Source: Parahoeflea alexandrii
Lineage (GTDB): Bacteria > Pseudomonadota > Alphaproteobacteria > Rhizobiales > Rhizobiaceae
Direction: 5' to 3'
Assembly (NCBI RefSeq): GCF_024105735.1
Contig: NZ_JAAAML010000001.1
Span: 1,683,809-1,747,808 of the forward strand
Length of the DNA stretch: 64,000 nt
In this document: piece after piece, positions 53,342 to 62,544 of the stretch
How positions within the stretch are numbered: the first letter of the stretch is position 1
Layout of the letters: each line of letters opens with the position of its first letter
Program-made: the position numbers and the translations under genes
Notes under the pieces: generated by a model
Databases searched by the model: none
What the model saw: only the letters and a program-made list of their open reading frames with translations
Told to the model about the DNA's origin: nothing

Positions 53342-54664
53342 ATGACTGATGCCCTGAAAATCGGCATTGCGGGCCTAGGCACTGTCGGCGCGGCACTGTT
53401 CCAGATCGTTTCCAGCCGGCACAATCTGCTGGCCGATATCTGCGGTCGCGAAATTTCGATTACCGCTGTGTGCGCCCGCGACCGCAGCCGCGACCGGGGT
53501 CTCAACCTTGACGGCGTGGCCTGGTTCGATGATCCGGTGGTGATGGCGCGCGACGCCGATATCGATGTCCTGGTCGAGCTGATCGGCGGGGAGGGCGATC
53601 CTGCCCATGCAGCGGCGACTGCCGCGCTGACCGCCGGGCGTCACGTGGTTACGGCCAACAAGGCAATGCTGGCGCGGCATGGCGTCGAACTCGCACTGCT
53701 TGCCGAATCCAACGGTGTCCTGCTGAACTTCGAAGCCGCTGTTGCCGGTGGCATTCCTGTGATCAAGGCCATGCGGGAATCGCTGACCGGCAATGCTGTG
53801 ACGCGGATCTACGGCATTCTCAACGGCACCTGCAACTACATCCTGACGCGGATGCAGCGCGACAACATGGGATTTGCCGAGTGTCTGGCGGAAGCGCAGC
53901 GGCTTGGCTACGCGGAGGCCGACCCGGCTTTCGACATCGAAGGCAACGACACCGCGCACAAGCTCTCGATCCTGACCAGCCTTGCGTTCGGAACGCAGAT
54001 TGCTGCGGACGAAGTCTATATCGAGGGCATCACCAATATCTCCATTGACGATATTCACGCCGCCGATGAGCTTGGCTACAGGATCAAGCTTCTTGGCGTG
54101 TCGCAGCGCACGGCGACCGGCATCGAGCAGCGTGTGCACCCGACCATGGTGCCGAAGGGATCGATGATCGCCCAGGTCGAAGGCGTGACCAATGCGGTGA
54201 CGATCGAGGCCGATATTCTGGGCGAACTGATGCTTTCCGGGCCCGGTGCCGGCGGCGATGCCACGGCTTCAGCGGTTCTGGGGGATATCGCCGACATCGC
54301 CAAGAGCCGGCCCGGCCATCAGCATGCGCCGGCGCTTGGCCGTCCAGCTGACAAGCTCGAACCCTACACGCGGGCGCAGATCCAGAGCCATGAAGGCGGC
54401 TATTTCATCTCGCTCAAGGTGGATGACCGGGCAGGGGTGTTCGCCTCCATCGCCACCTTGATGGCGAAGAACGACATCTCACTGGAATCGATCGTCCAGC
54501 GGGCACGTCCCTCCGCCGCCGAGGCGGGGCCGCAGACGGTCATCCTGGTCACGCATGCGACCACGGAATCCCGGGTGCGCGCCGCCGTAGACGCCATCAA
54601 GAGCGAAGGCTATCTCTCCGGTGAGCCGCAGGTGATCCGGATCGAGCGGACCCGGGAAAGCTGA
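53342..54664 (+). CDS. hom: homoserine dehydrogenase with ACT domain
   Basis: Reduces aspartate semialdehyde to homoserine for threonine, methionine and isoleucine synthesis. 440 residues: NAD(P) motif GIAGLGTVGAAL (about 8-19), VTANKAMLARHG (about 102-113), catalytic core GILNGTCNYILTRM (about 160-173) and EADPAFDIEGNDTAHKLSIL (about 193-212), and a C-terminal ACT domain (ISLKVDDRAGVFASIATLMAKNDISLESI, about 356-384) for feedback by threonine. ATG 53342 is the natural start. Confidence 0.95.
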   Translation: MTDALKIGIAGLGTVGAALFQIVSSRHNLLADICGREISITAVCARDRSRDRGLNLDGVAWFDDPVVMARDADIDVLVELIGGEGDPAHAAATAALTAGRHVVTANKAMLARHGVELALLAESNGVLLNFEAAVAGGIPVIKAMRESLTGNAVTRIYGILNGTCNYILTRMQRDNMGFAECLAEAQRLGYAEADPAFDIEGNDTAHKLSILTSLAFGTQIAADEVYIEGITNISIDDIHAADELGYRIKLLGVSQRTATGIEQRVHPTMVPKGSMIAQVEGVTNAVTIEADILGELMLSGPGAGGDATASAVLGDIADIAKSRPGHQHAPALGRPADKLEPYTRAQIQSHEGGYFISLKVDDRAGVFASIATLMAKNDISLESIVQRARPSAAEAGPQTVILVTHATTESRVRAAVDAIKSEGYLSGEPQVIRIERTRES

Positions 54665-54728
54665 AACCAGGTCGGAACAGCGGCGGTGTTCAGCCGCTGG
54701 CCTGCTGGCGCTTCGCAGCGTCGCGCGC

Positions 54729-56177
54729 CTAGTTGAACCAGATCGCGTAGGACCAGAATCCGTTCCGTCCGAAGGCGCGTGTGAGCTCTCTCCAATCACG
54801 GTTCGAGGCCACCGACCCCGTCTCCAGGTAGGGTTGGGCACCCGGGCCGGTGATTGTCAGGACCAAGTCGAATGGCGTGGGCTCGTCGAAGAACCTTTTC
54901 AGGTTGAATCCGCGGTCCGCAAACCGGATGTGCGGCAGCAGTATGCGGCCTTCCAGCGCATTTTCAAACAGGTCCAGCGCATCATGCCATGCCGCGACGG
55001 TTTCCCCGCTGACCTCAAGTGTTGTCAGGGGGTGCGGCCCGGGCTGCTGTGGACCCGGCAGCCATTCGCGCTCATTGTCCGTTTCAGCCTGGATCGACCG
55101 CCAGTTCAGGCGGGACAAACGTACCATCTCGAGCAGATCGAGACGGATCCCGGCTCTCGCATCAGCGTCTGCAAGCGGCCAATTGACCGTATGGATAAGG
55201 CTTATGGCGTCAAAAATCTCGGAGTTGAGGCCGCCGTTGCCCGTCCCGCGAAGCTCCCTCTGATAAAGCATCATCGCCATTTTCGCATCCCGCTCCAGGC
55301 GTTGCTGCCTGGACGCCGGAAGCGCCTCGATCTCTCGCGACAACCTCTGTTTTGCTTCTTCCGTTTCGGCAAACTCCAGACCCAGATAGGGGTTGCGTCT
55401 GATCTGGGCATTGATTTTCTGCCGGGCGACGTCCGCACGGTCAGGCGCTGCTGCGGCCATCCCCGCGCCGGGAAAGAACATCTGAAACGAGGTGTCGAAG
55501 GTCTTGCTGAAATCGTGGGCCAGCCACATGCGTGCGTTGGCGGAGACGAAATTCGCGTAGCCCTGAAGCCAGTAGCCGTCGGCGCGGTCAAACCGGAAGG
55601 ACGGCGAAAGGGGCGATGACTGCGTGTCGTCATTTGTCTGGGCGCGAGCCGTCCGGCCACGGCGTTGCGGCCCGCTGATCGCCTGGAAGATCACGGCAAC
55701 GCTTTCGCTTTCGTCGAGCAGGCCGTCTGAATTGAGATCGAAGCGCAAGGCGTTCAAGTCGACATCGATACCGATCTCTGCATCGTCCGGGATATCGGCC
55801 AGCATGGATTTGGCTTTATCGAGATCGGCGACGAGTTCGGCAAGGGTGCTGCGCCATGTCTCGTAGGTCATGGTCTCGGGGGTCGCGTTCTCGGGCACCG
55901 GCAACCGCAGCAGCGGAAGCAGGGTGATACGAGGAGAGCGGAAGCCGTGCCGGTGCAGCGCCTGCCCGAATCTCTCGATCGAGGAGAGCGCCTGCCAGGT
56001 GGCAAGTGTCATGGCAGTTTCGGGAGACCGTCGTTCATTTTCAAGAGCCTGCAGGGCCGCGTCGCGCTCGGCCACCGTTTTCGCCGCAAACGGGGCGGCT
56101 GCTTCTGTTGCCCTTGATTCGGTCATGAAGCTGAGACAGCACACGGCAAGGATTAGACCGGCGATCGGGTGGTTCAT
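54729..56177 (-). CDS. secreted protein with an EF-hand, unknown function
   Basis: 482 residues from ATG 56177, which follows AGAGGAGAG. A signal peptide (PIAGLILAVCCLSFMTESRATEA) leads into a helix-rich body. Residues 147-158 read DLNSDGLLDESE, a canonical EF-hand calcium loop (ligands at 1, 3, 5, 9, 12). The middle has a helical region with LLPLLRLPVPE and YWLQGYANFVSANARMWLAHDF; the C-terminus ends FGRNGFWSYAIWFN. I do not recognise the family. It lies on the opposite strand between hom and glpX, which are normally adjacent in rhizobia, and so looks like an accessory insertion. Confidence 0.75.
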   Translation of the reverse strand: MNHPIAGLILAVCCLSFMTESRATEAAAPFAAKTVAERDAALQALENERRSPETAMTLATWQALSSIERFGQALHRHGFRSPRITLLPLLRLPVPENATPETMTYETWRSTLAELVADLDKAKSMLADIPDDAEIGIDVDLNALRFDLNSDGLLDESESVAVIFQAISGPQRRGRTARAQTNDDTQSSPLSPSFRFDRADGYWLQGYANFVSANARMWLAHDFSKTFDTSFQMFFPGAGMAAAAPDRADVARQKINAQIRRNPYLGLEFAETEEAKQRLSREIEALPASRQQRLERDAKMAMMLYQRELRGTGNGGLNSEIFDAISLIHTVNWPLADADARAGIRLDLLEMVRLSRLNWRSIQAETDNEREWLPGPQQPGPHPLTTLEVSGETVAAWHDALDLFENALEGRILLPHIRFADRGFNLKRFFDEPTPFDLVLTITGPGAQPYLETGSVASNRDWRELTRAFGRNGFWSYAIWFN

Positions 56178-56493
56178 GGGGCTCTCCTCTGGGTTGAGTG
56201 ATGTCAGGTCTACCAGTCGAGAGGCGATGTGCAAGCCGCCACAGCGCATCGACCTTTACCATTGATGAACCGGTTAGGGACGTTGCCGTGCAGGCAAGCG
56301 CCGGTGACCCACGGCCGGTTCGCGCGCCGGGCGCCGAAGGGTGGGCCGGGAAAGCGCACGCTTTAATCGATTTAGTGTTGGATCAGGCCATTATCTCGAA
56401 AAAACAACGGCTTTTAATGCGCGGTTCACATTGCCTTGATAGCTTTCAAAGCTGTATGAGCGGCCAAGAATTTACCCTGAGGAAAATCTGAAC
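56178..56493. other. 316-base divergent gap before glpX
   Basis: No gene is visible. The left part is GC-rich; the right part (about 56360-56470) is AT-richer and is the likely glpX promoter region. AGCTTTCAAAGCT (56441-56453) is a perfect 6+1+6 dyad about 40 bases before the glpX start and might be an operator. GAGGAAAA before the ATG is a good ribosome site. Confidence 0.4.
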
Positions 56494-57480
56494 ATGGCGA
56501 AACCATCGATGGAAACGAGCGGGCTGGACCGGATTCTGACGCTTGAAATTGCGCGCGTGACCGAGCGGGCGGCGGTTGCCGCGGCCCGGCTTCGCGGACG
56601 GGGCGATGAAATGGCTGCCGACCAGGTGGCCGTTGACGCCATGCGCCAGGAGCTGAACCGGCTCCCGATCGACGGCACCGTGGTGATCGGCGAAGGTGAG
56701 CGCGATGAAGCGCCGATGCTCTATATCGGCGAGGAAGTCGGCACACGCGAGGGCGCCAAGGTGGACATCGCGCTTGACCCGCTCGAAGGCACGACGATCT
56801 GCGCCAAGAACCTGCCGAATTCGCTGGCCGTGATCGCGATTGCGGAAAAAGGCAGCCTGCTTTACGCGCCGGACGTCTACATGGAGAAGATCGCCATCGG
56901 CCCGGGGTATCCGGCCAACACGGTTGCGCTGGAGGCTTCGGCCACCGAGAACATTCACGCGGTCGCCCGTGCAAAGGGTGTTTCCGTGGACCAGGTAACT
57001 GCGTGTATTCTCGACCGGCCCCGCCATGCGCGCATGATCGAGGAGGTGCGGGCCACCGGTGCCGCGATCCGGCTGATCGGCGACGGTGACGTGGCCGGAG
57101 TGATCCACACGACCGATCCCGACGAGACCGGCATCGACATCTATCTCGGTATCGGCGGCGCGCCCGAAGGGGTTCTCGCCGCGGCGGCGCTGAGGTGCAT
57201 TGGCGGCCAGATGCAGGGCAGGCTCCAGCTTAACACTGAGGAGAAGGTGGCTCGCGCCGCCAAGATGGGGATTTCCGATCCCAACAAGATCTACACGATG
57301 GAAGAAATGGCGCGCGGTGACGTGCTGTTTGCTGCCACCGGTGTCACGGACGGCAACCTGCTGCAGGGCGTACGGTTTGCCCGGGATGCGATCGTCACCC
57401 ACACCATTGTCATGCGCTCCTCATCGCGCACCGTGCGTGAGATCAAGGCGCGCCATCAGGACCTGGCCAAGTTCGACTAG
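56494..57480 (+). CDS. glpX: class II fructose-1,6-bisphosphatase
   Basis: Gluconeogenic (or Calvin cycle) hydrolysis of fructose-1,6-bisphosphate. 328 residues. Metal site motifs: VIGEGERDEAPMLYIGEEVG (about 63-82) and DIALDPLEGTTICAKN (about 89-104); GVLAAAALRCIGGQMQGRL (about 225-243) is the substrate region. The family is Li+-sensitive and unrelated to class I FBPases. It lies upstream of recJ, as in other rhizobia. Confidence 0.95.
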   Translation: MAKPSMETSGLDRILTLEIARVTERAAVAAARLRGRGDEMAADQVAVDAMRQELNRLPIDGTVVIGEGERDEAPMLYIGEEVGTREGAKVDIALDPLEGTTICAKNLPNSLAVIAIAEKGSLLYAPDVYMEKIAIGPGYPANTVALEASATENIHAVARAKGVSVDQVTACILDRPRHARMIEEVRATGAAIRLIGDGDVAGVIHTTDPDETGIDIYLGIGGAPEGVLAAAALRCIGGQMQGRLQLNTEEKVARAAKMGISDPNKIYTMEEMARGDVLFAATGVTDGNLLQGVRFARDAIVTHTIVMRSSSRTVREIKARHQDLAKFD

Positions 57481-57520
57481 AACCGGCGTTTCCGGTTTCC
57501 GCGTTCAATGGTTCAATTGT

Positions 57521-57552
57521 TTCGCCCCGTCTTCCGCCGAAGACGGGGCGAA
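57521..57552. terminator. perfect 14-bp hairpin between glpX and recJ
   Basis: TTCGCCCCGTCTTC pairs without mismatch with GAAGACGGGGCGAA around the tetraloop CGCC, 40 bases after the glpX stop. It is flanked by T on the left and A on the right so could act on both strands. Strong stem, weak U-run. Confidence 0.55.
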
Positions 57553-57665
57553 ACTGTCTGTCGGGTCCGTCAGGGCTGCTTTGCCGCACCGGCCGGTTTG
57601 CGCTATGAGCGGTCCTTGGCCCTGTCGATGCATACCCGGCACGGCGGCAACAGGTTGGTGAGTGG

Positions 57666-59465
57666 ATGACAGGCAAGACCACATCGGAGCGCGCTTTTCT
57701 CGGGGTTGAGCAATCCTTTTCCGGCCAGAAATGGGTGGCGCGGCTCGACATGGCTGGCGAGAACAAGGCGATCTCGATTGCTCAGACGACCGGGTTGCCG
57801 GATGTGATCGCGCGCGTCCTGGCCGGGCGGGACATCGCCATCGGTGACGCGAAGGCCTTTCTCGACCCGACCATCAAGGCGTTGATGCCCGACCCCTCGA
57901 AGCTGACGGATTGCGACAAGGCGGCCGAGAGGATCGGCCAGGCAATTGCCCGAAACGAACGGGTGGCGATCTTTGGCGACTATGATGTCGACGGGGCTGC
58001 TTCCTCCGCGCTGATGCAGCGCTTCCTGCGCCATTTCGGTGTTGTCAGCGAGATCTATATTCCCGACCGGATCTTCGAAGGCTACGGACCCAATCCGACG
58101 GCCATCGGCGAGCTTGTCGATCGCGGAGCCGGGTTGATCGTCACGGTTGACTGCGGCTCGACCAGCCACGAGGCGCTGGCGGAGGCCGCGCGGCGCGGGG
58201 TGGATGTCGTGGTGATCGACCATCACCAGGTGGCAAACGAGCTGCCTGTGGCCCGCGCGCTGGTCAATCCGAACCGGGAGGATGACCTCTCGGGTCTCGG
58301 GCACCTGTGCGCCTGCGGCGTGGTGTTCATGGTGCTGGCGGGCACCTTGCGGCTTTTGCGCGGCAAGGGCGACAGCCGCGCTTCCAGCTTTGATCTGCTG
58401 GCATCCCTGGACCTCGTCGCTCTGGCGACAGTATGCGACGTGGTGCCGCTCAGGGGGCTCAATCGTGCCTTTGTGGTCAAGGGGCTGCTTGCGGCGCGGA
58501 GCATGGGCAATATCGGGCTTGCGGCGCTTGCGCAGAGAGCCGGTGTCAACGGTCCCCTGACGCCCTATCATCTGGGCTTCCTGATCGGTCCGCGGATCAA
58601 TGCCGGCGGGCGCATTGGTGACGCGGCGCTGGGCAGCCGGTTGCTGACGCTTGAGGATCGCGACGAAGCGGCAGCGATCGCCGAGCGGCTCGAGGAGCTC
58701 AACCGCGAACGCCAGGCCATAGAGGCCGCAATGCTGGAGGAAGCCGACGCGGAAGCTGCGGCCGAAATGGCCAGTGGCGAGGGACCCGCAATCATTGTGA
58801 CTGAACGCCAGGGATGGCACCCGGGCGTGGTCGGGCTGCTCGCCTCACGACTCAAGGAACGTTATCGCCGGCCGGCCTTCGCGATTGCCTTTGACGGCAA
58901 CGGCAAGGGCACCGGCTCGGGCCGCTCAGTGCCTGGGATCGATCTCGGAAGGCTGGTTCGCAAGGCGGTGGAAACCGGCCTGCTGGTCAAGGGCGGCGGG
59001 CACGCGATGGCTGCGGGACTGACCGTGGAGCAGAGCCGCCTCGGAGAGCTTCGGGCGTTCTTCGAAGACAGCGCCAAGGAAGCGGTGGCGGGGCTGACAT
59101 CGACGCACCGGCTGAAGATCGACGGGGCTGTTTCCGCGTCGGGCGCAACTCTGGATCTGGTCGACATGATCGAGCGCGCCGGGCCTTACGGTGCCGGTCA
59201 TCCACAGCCTGTCTTTGCGATGCCCGGTCACACGCTCAAGAACGCCCGCGTGGTCGGGCAGAATCACATCAAGCTGTCCTTTGCCGGTCCCGACGGAGGC
59301 CGCCTGAACGGAATCGCATTCCGAGCGGCCGATACGGAAATGGGAGCCGCGCTGCTTGGCGGGCAGGGCATGAGTTTTCATGTCGCGGGTACGCTCTCGG
59401 CGGATTACTGGCAGGGTGTCAGGCGGGTCCAGATGCGCGTCACCGACGCCGCGCCGGCACGCTAG
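57666..59465 (+). CDS. recJ: single-stranded-DNA-specific exonuclease RecJ
   Basis: 5'-3' exonuclease for recombination and mismatch repair. 599 residues. DHH motifs: IFGDYDVDGAASSAL (metal Asp, about residues 102-116), VTVDCGSTSHEAL, VVIDHHQVANELP (DHH, about 181-193) and CACGVVF. The DHHA1 part is marked by RINAGGRIGDAALGSRLL and KGGGHAMAAGLT (about 441-452), with a C-terminal OB-fold. Start at ATG 57666 or the downstream MAGENKAIS is possible. Follows glpX. Confidence 0.95.
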   Translation: MTGKTTSERAFLGVEQSFSGQKWVARLDMAGENKAISIAQTTGLPDVIARVLAGRDIAIGDAKAFLDPTIKALMPDPSKLTDCDKAAERIGQAIARNERVAIFGDYDVDGAASSALMQRFLRHFGVVSEIYIPDRIFEGYGPNPTAIGELVDRGAGLIVTVDCGSTSHEALAEAARRGVDVVVIDHHQVANELPVARALVNPNREDDLSGLGHLCACGVVFMVLAGTLRLLRGKGDSRASSFDLLASLDLVALATVCDVVPLRGLNRAFVVKGLLAARSMGNIGLAALAQRAGVNGPLTPYHLGFLIGPRINAGGRIGDAALGSRLLTLEDRDEAAAIAERLEELNRERQAIEAAMLEEADAEAAAEMASGEGPAIIVTERQGWHPGVVGLLASRLKERYRRPAFAIAFDGNGKGTGSGRSVPGIDLGRLVRKAVETGLLVKGGGHAMAAGLTVEQSRLGELRAFFEDSAKEAVAGLTSTHRLKIDGAVSASGATLDLVDMIERAGPYGAGHPQPVFAMPGHTLKNARVVGQNHIKLSFAGPDGGRLNGIAFRAADTEMGAALLGGQGMSFHVAGTLSADYWQGVRRVQMRVTDAAPAR

Positions 59466-59663
59466 GAGAGCCCCTGCTGACATGCTGCGCGCAGCGCCTC
59501 CAGGGTTCGCCGCAGATCCATTCCAGGCGGCTCGATCGGTCCCATTTCACGGCGCTTGCCAGATAGCCTGGACAGCGAAACGACCGCACAGCGGCCGCTG
59601 TCCGTGAGCAATGGCCAAGTTCATTTTTCAGGTGAGAATTTCAAGCTAAGTGCTTGAAGAGGG

Positions 59664-59738
59664 TGGCACGCCCTAGGGGAGTCGAACCCCTCTTTCCAGA
59701 ATGAAAATCTGGCGTCCTAACCGATAGACGAAGGGCGC
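59664..59738 (-). tRNA. tRNA-Glu (TTC)
   Basis: A 75-base cloverleaf with encoded CCA. The anticodon loop holds TTTTCAT, giving TTC, and the T-arm is GGGGTTCGACTCCCC. The acceptor has one G-U pair at the end. Just after it on the minus strand is a small stem (TTCAAGC/GCTTGAA, 59640-59658), possibly its terminator. Confidence 0.96.
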
Positions 59739-59891
59739 GTGCGATGAGGCGTCTTATAATCAGACCGCTTTCGGACCGCAAGCGGATAATTGGCCTCAGA
59801 GAGAAAAAAATGACATCCGTGTGAAGATTTTTTGGCTTGGGAGAAGTCAGGTGGAGGGCGACGCTAAAGCCTCGCCGTTTCCGGCCCGGTT

Positions 59892-61169
59892 TTACTTGCG
59901 GCGACGGCAGCGCCAGTTCCAGTCACGGCTGTTTCCAATATCGATATGAACCGATTCCGTATGGCAATAGGTGCCGACGCCACCCCGGCCCGGCATCGAG
60001 CGCAGGTACTTTGCCAACTGCCACTTGGAAACGCCCTCGACCTGGATGTCTGCTGCTTCACAGGAGGTGTGGCGCGATCCCGACGCACCACCGATTCGCC
60101 GGTTGTGCTTGGGGCTGCGGTATCCGGAAGTGACCATCACCGGGCGGCCGTAATGGCGCTCGATGCTCTTGAGCGTGCGGACAAGCTGAGGCTTGAAACA
60201 GGCAACTTCCACCTTCTCGGTCTGAAGGTGCAGCCCGTTCGGTGCAAGGCGCGCCAGGCCTGCGGCGGAGGCGAGCTGGATCTGGCCCGAGTCGGGATCC
60301 GTCGGGGCGTTCAGCGATTCCGTGCCAAGGGCTCTCGCCACGTTGACGCCTGGAAGTGCACTTGCCCCGGCGGACGCAACTGTTACCGGAGCTGGCTTCT
60401 GAGATACGAGACGTTTTTTCGTGCCTGCGCGGGCATCGCTGCTCGAAGTCTTCTGCGGGGCGAACATGCGCGCAAAGATCGACTTCTTCTTGGGTGGCGC
60501 GACAACGGCGAGTTCCTGCACCGGAGGCTGCGGTTCGGCGACTGACGCGTCATCCTCTGCAGCGACAGTTTCACCGGAAGGCACAGCCTGTTCAGCGGCC
60601 GGCTGCAGAGCCGTGTTCGTTGCCTCAACCGCTACCGGGGCCGCCGGGGCCGTGTAGAGATTGGCAACGGGCTGGGCAGTCTGGGTTTGCGTGATGCCGC
60701 GATTGAGCGCGTCTACCTCTGTGCTGGCCATGACAACCGATTGTCCGGGGGACAGCGCCGTCTGGGGCGCTGCATCCGTCGGCGCAGGCATGCGGCTTGT
60801 TGCGTCGGATGCACTGGGCGAGGGGACCGGCATAGGAACGCCACCGGCGGTTTGGGTCGCGGTGTCACCGTTCATGGCCATCTGCGTGGAGGGATCAACG
60901 ATCATGCCGCTGTCGGCGAGGCCGGGAGTGCCTGGTGTGAAGCCCTGAACGGCAAACATCTCAGGGTCAGCTGCCGACACGCATCCACTGAGAATGACTG
61001 CCGCTCCGGCCAACAGCAACGCACGCGAGGTGCCGCGCCCGTTGCCCGTTTTGTTCCCGCCTGTTTGCAAACTCTGGAGCCCCCGGGGTCTGTTGCAGTG
61101 GCGGACCCGAAGGTCCGAAAAAGTGCCTACCGATTTGCGACGATTTTGTAAACGAGCATGCAGGCACAT
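59892..61169 (-). CDS. lipoprotein with C-terminal M15/DUF882 peptidase-like domain (YcbK type)
   Basis: About 425 residues. A signal peptide ends in the lipobox VILSGC. A long Ala/Pro/Gln/Thr-rich linker (about 250 residues) follows, and then a compact C-terminal domain: GRPVMVTSGYRSPKHNRRIGG, SGSRHTSCEAADIQVEGV and TESVHIDIG. The zinc ligands of the M15_3 fold (His in SRHT, Asp in AAD, His in VHID) are all there, so it probably cleaves or binds peptidoglycan cross-bridges. The start is unsettled: ATG 61169 and TTG 61070 are both possible; the longer frame to 61364 is not convincing. The first 30 residues after ATG 61169 are not signal-like. Confidence 0.8.
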   Translation of the reverse strand: MCLHARLQNRRKSVGTFSDLRVRHCNRPRGLQSLQTGGNKTGNGRGTSRALLLAGAAVILSGCVSAADPEMFAVQGFTPGTPGLADSGMIVDPSTQMAMNGDTATQTAGGVPMPVPSPSASDATSRMPAPTDAAPQTALSPGQSVVMASTEVDALNRGITQTQTAQPVANLYTAPAAPVAVEATNTALQPAAEQAVPSGETVAAEDDASVAEPQPPVQELAVVAPPKKKSIFARMFAPQKTSSSDARAGTKKRLVSQKPAPVTVASAGASALPGVNVARALGTESLNAPTDPDSGQIQLASAAGLARLAPNGLHLQTEKVEVACFKPQLVRTLKSIERHYGRPVMVTSGYRSPKHNRRIGGASGSRHTSCEAADIQVEGVSKWQLAKYLRSMPGRGGVGTYCHTESVHIDIGNSRDWNWRCRRRK

Positions 61170-61330
61170 TGATAAGGCATTCCGGCGCGGACGCCAAAAT
61201 CCATGCGATGCGTCGCAAATACGGCGAAAGCATGACCCTTGAGCCAAGGCTAAGGCTCGATCGTTGCGTGAGCCTTGTGCGTCGCGAAGACCCGGCACAG
61301 CGACAGTTCCGGGCATCTTGTCGGCGAGCC

Positions 61331-61771
61331 TTACCAGGTGCCGCTGTTCTCCATCGACTTCCATGGTTCGGCGGGCTCAAGAGCGTCACCCTTCTGCAGC
61401 AGCTCGATCGAGATTCCGTCGGGCGACTTGACGAAGGCCATGCGGCCGTCACGCGGTGGACGGTTGATGATGACACCGTTCTCCATCAGCGACTGACACA
61501 GGTCGTAGATATTGTCGACAACATAGGCGAGATGTCCGAAATTACGGCCGCCGTCATAGTCTTCCGGATCCCAGTTGTAGGTTAGTTCGAGAAGAGGCGC
61601 CTGTTCGGCCAGCCCGCGCTCCTTGTCTTCCGGCGCGGCCAGAAAAATCAGCGTGAAACGGCCGGCTTCGCTTTCATGGCGACGGATTTCCACAAGTCCC
61701 ATTTTGTTGCAGTAGAAGTCGAGAGATGCATCGACGTCGGAGACTCGGACCATCGTGTGCAGATAACGCAT
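61331..61771 (-). CDS. gloA: glyoxalase I / VOC family lyase (GloA-like)
   Basis: 146 residues. Converts the methylglyoxal-glutathione hemithioacetal to S-lactoylglutathione. All four metal ligands of the GloA type appear: His5 in MRYLHTMVRV, Glu56 region in LLELTYNWDP, His74 region in NFGHLAYVVDN and Glu122 region in GISIELLQKG. The sequence follows E. coli GloA closely through SDVDASLDFY and SPDGISIEL. ATG 61771 is preferred over longer frames. Ni2+-type is inferred from the length. Confidence 0.9.
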   Translation of the reverse strand: MRYLHTMVRVSDVDASLDFYCNKMGLVEIRRHESEAGRFTLIFLAAPEDKERGLAEQAPLLELTYNWDPEDYDGGRNFGHLAYVVDNIYDLCQSLMENGVIINRPPRDGRMAFVKSPDGISIELLQKGDALEPAEPWKSMENSGTW

Positions 61772-61961
61772 TGGCTTTACCTCATGATTCTTGATGGGCG
61801 TAACGATAGGCGGAAAAGTCCATGAGGCAATGGCCGAAGGATATGCGGGGATGAATGAACAAGTTTTCAGGCGGGGCTTGCGCTGTCCTCGCAATACAAT
61901 GTTAATGTTTTAATCAAGAATCACTTCAGTTGTTTGTGGCGCGTATTGGAGAGGCATCCGG

Positions 61962-62537
61962 ATGGGGGAAAGGTCCTCAGAGAAAAACCAGGCTGACGCC
62001 GAGGCCCGCGGCGACGCGGTGGATCTCATGGAGATTACCGGCGTCATCAAGTGGTTTGACGTCGCCAAGGGGTTCGGTTTCATCATTCCGGACAACGGAA
62101 TGGAGGATGTTCTTCTGCACGTGACCTGCCTGCGCCGCGACGGATATCAAACCGTTCTTGAAGGCACCCGTGTTGTCTGCGAAATCCAGAAGCGGGAACG
62201 CGGCTACCAGACATTCAGAATCATCTCCATGGACACTTCGACGGCGGTTCACCCATCGCAACTGCCGCCGGTCCGCACCCATGTGCAGGTCAAGCCGTCC
62301 AGCGGACTTGAACGCGCGATCGTCAAGTGGTTCAACCGGACCAAGGGGTTCGGCTTCCTGACCCGGGGCGAGGGGACGGAAGACATCTTTATCCACATGG
62401 AGACGCTCAGGCGCTACGGGCTGGCGGAGCTGCGGCCTGGCCAGGTGGTGCTGGTGCGGTTCGGCGACGGCGAGAAGGGCCTTATGGCGGCCGAAATCCA
62501 TCCGGATATCGATGCGCCCATCCCGAATTCCCACTGA
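61962..62537 (+). CDS. double cold-shock-domain protein
   Basis: 191 residues with two CSDs. The first (about 24-95) has [28 protein letters not shown], the second (about 117-185) [28 protein letters not shown]; both carry RNP1 (KGFGFI/L) and RNP2 (DVLLHV/DIFIHM). Single-CSD proteins of 65-75 residues are the rule, but rhizobia have this two-domain form. It binds single-stranded nucleic acid, probably as an RNA chaperone. The DUF192 gene starts eight bases after its stop. Confidence 0.92.
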   Translation: MGERSSEKNQADAEARGDAVDLMEITGVIKWFDVAKGFGFIIPDNGMEDVLLHVTCLRRDGYQTVLEGTRVVCEIQKRERGYQTFRIISMDTSTAVHPSQLPPVRTHVQVKPSSGLERAIVKWFNRTKGFGFLTRGEGTEDIFIHMETLRRYGLAELRPGQVVLVRFGDGEKGLMAAEIHPDIDAPIPNSH

Positions 62538-62544
62538 CGCTGCC

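Noticed and set aside
56441-56453. AGCTTTCAAAGCT dyad before glpX as an operator
   Set aside because: Short and AT-rich, easily by chance in a promoter region; no regulator context. Mentioned only in the gap description.
59588-59601. ACAGCGGCCGCTGT, a perfect 14-base palindrome after recJ
   Set aside because: It has no loop space to form a good hairpin and no partner copy was noticed; probably chance in GC-rich DNA.
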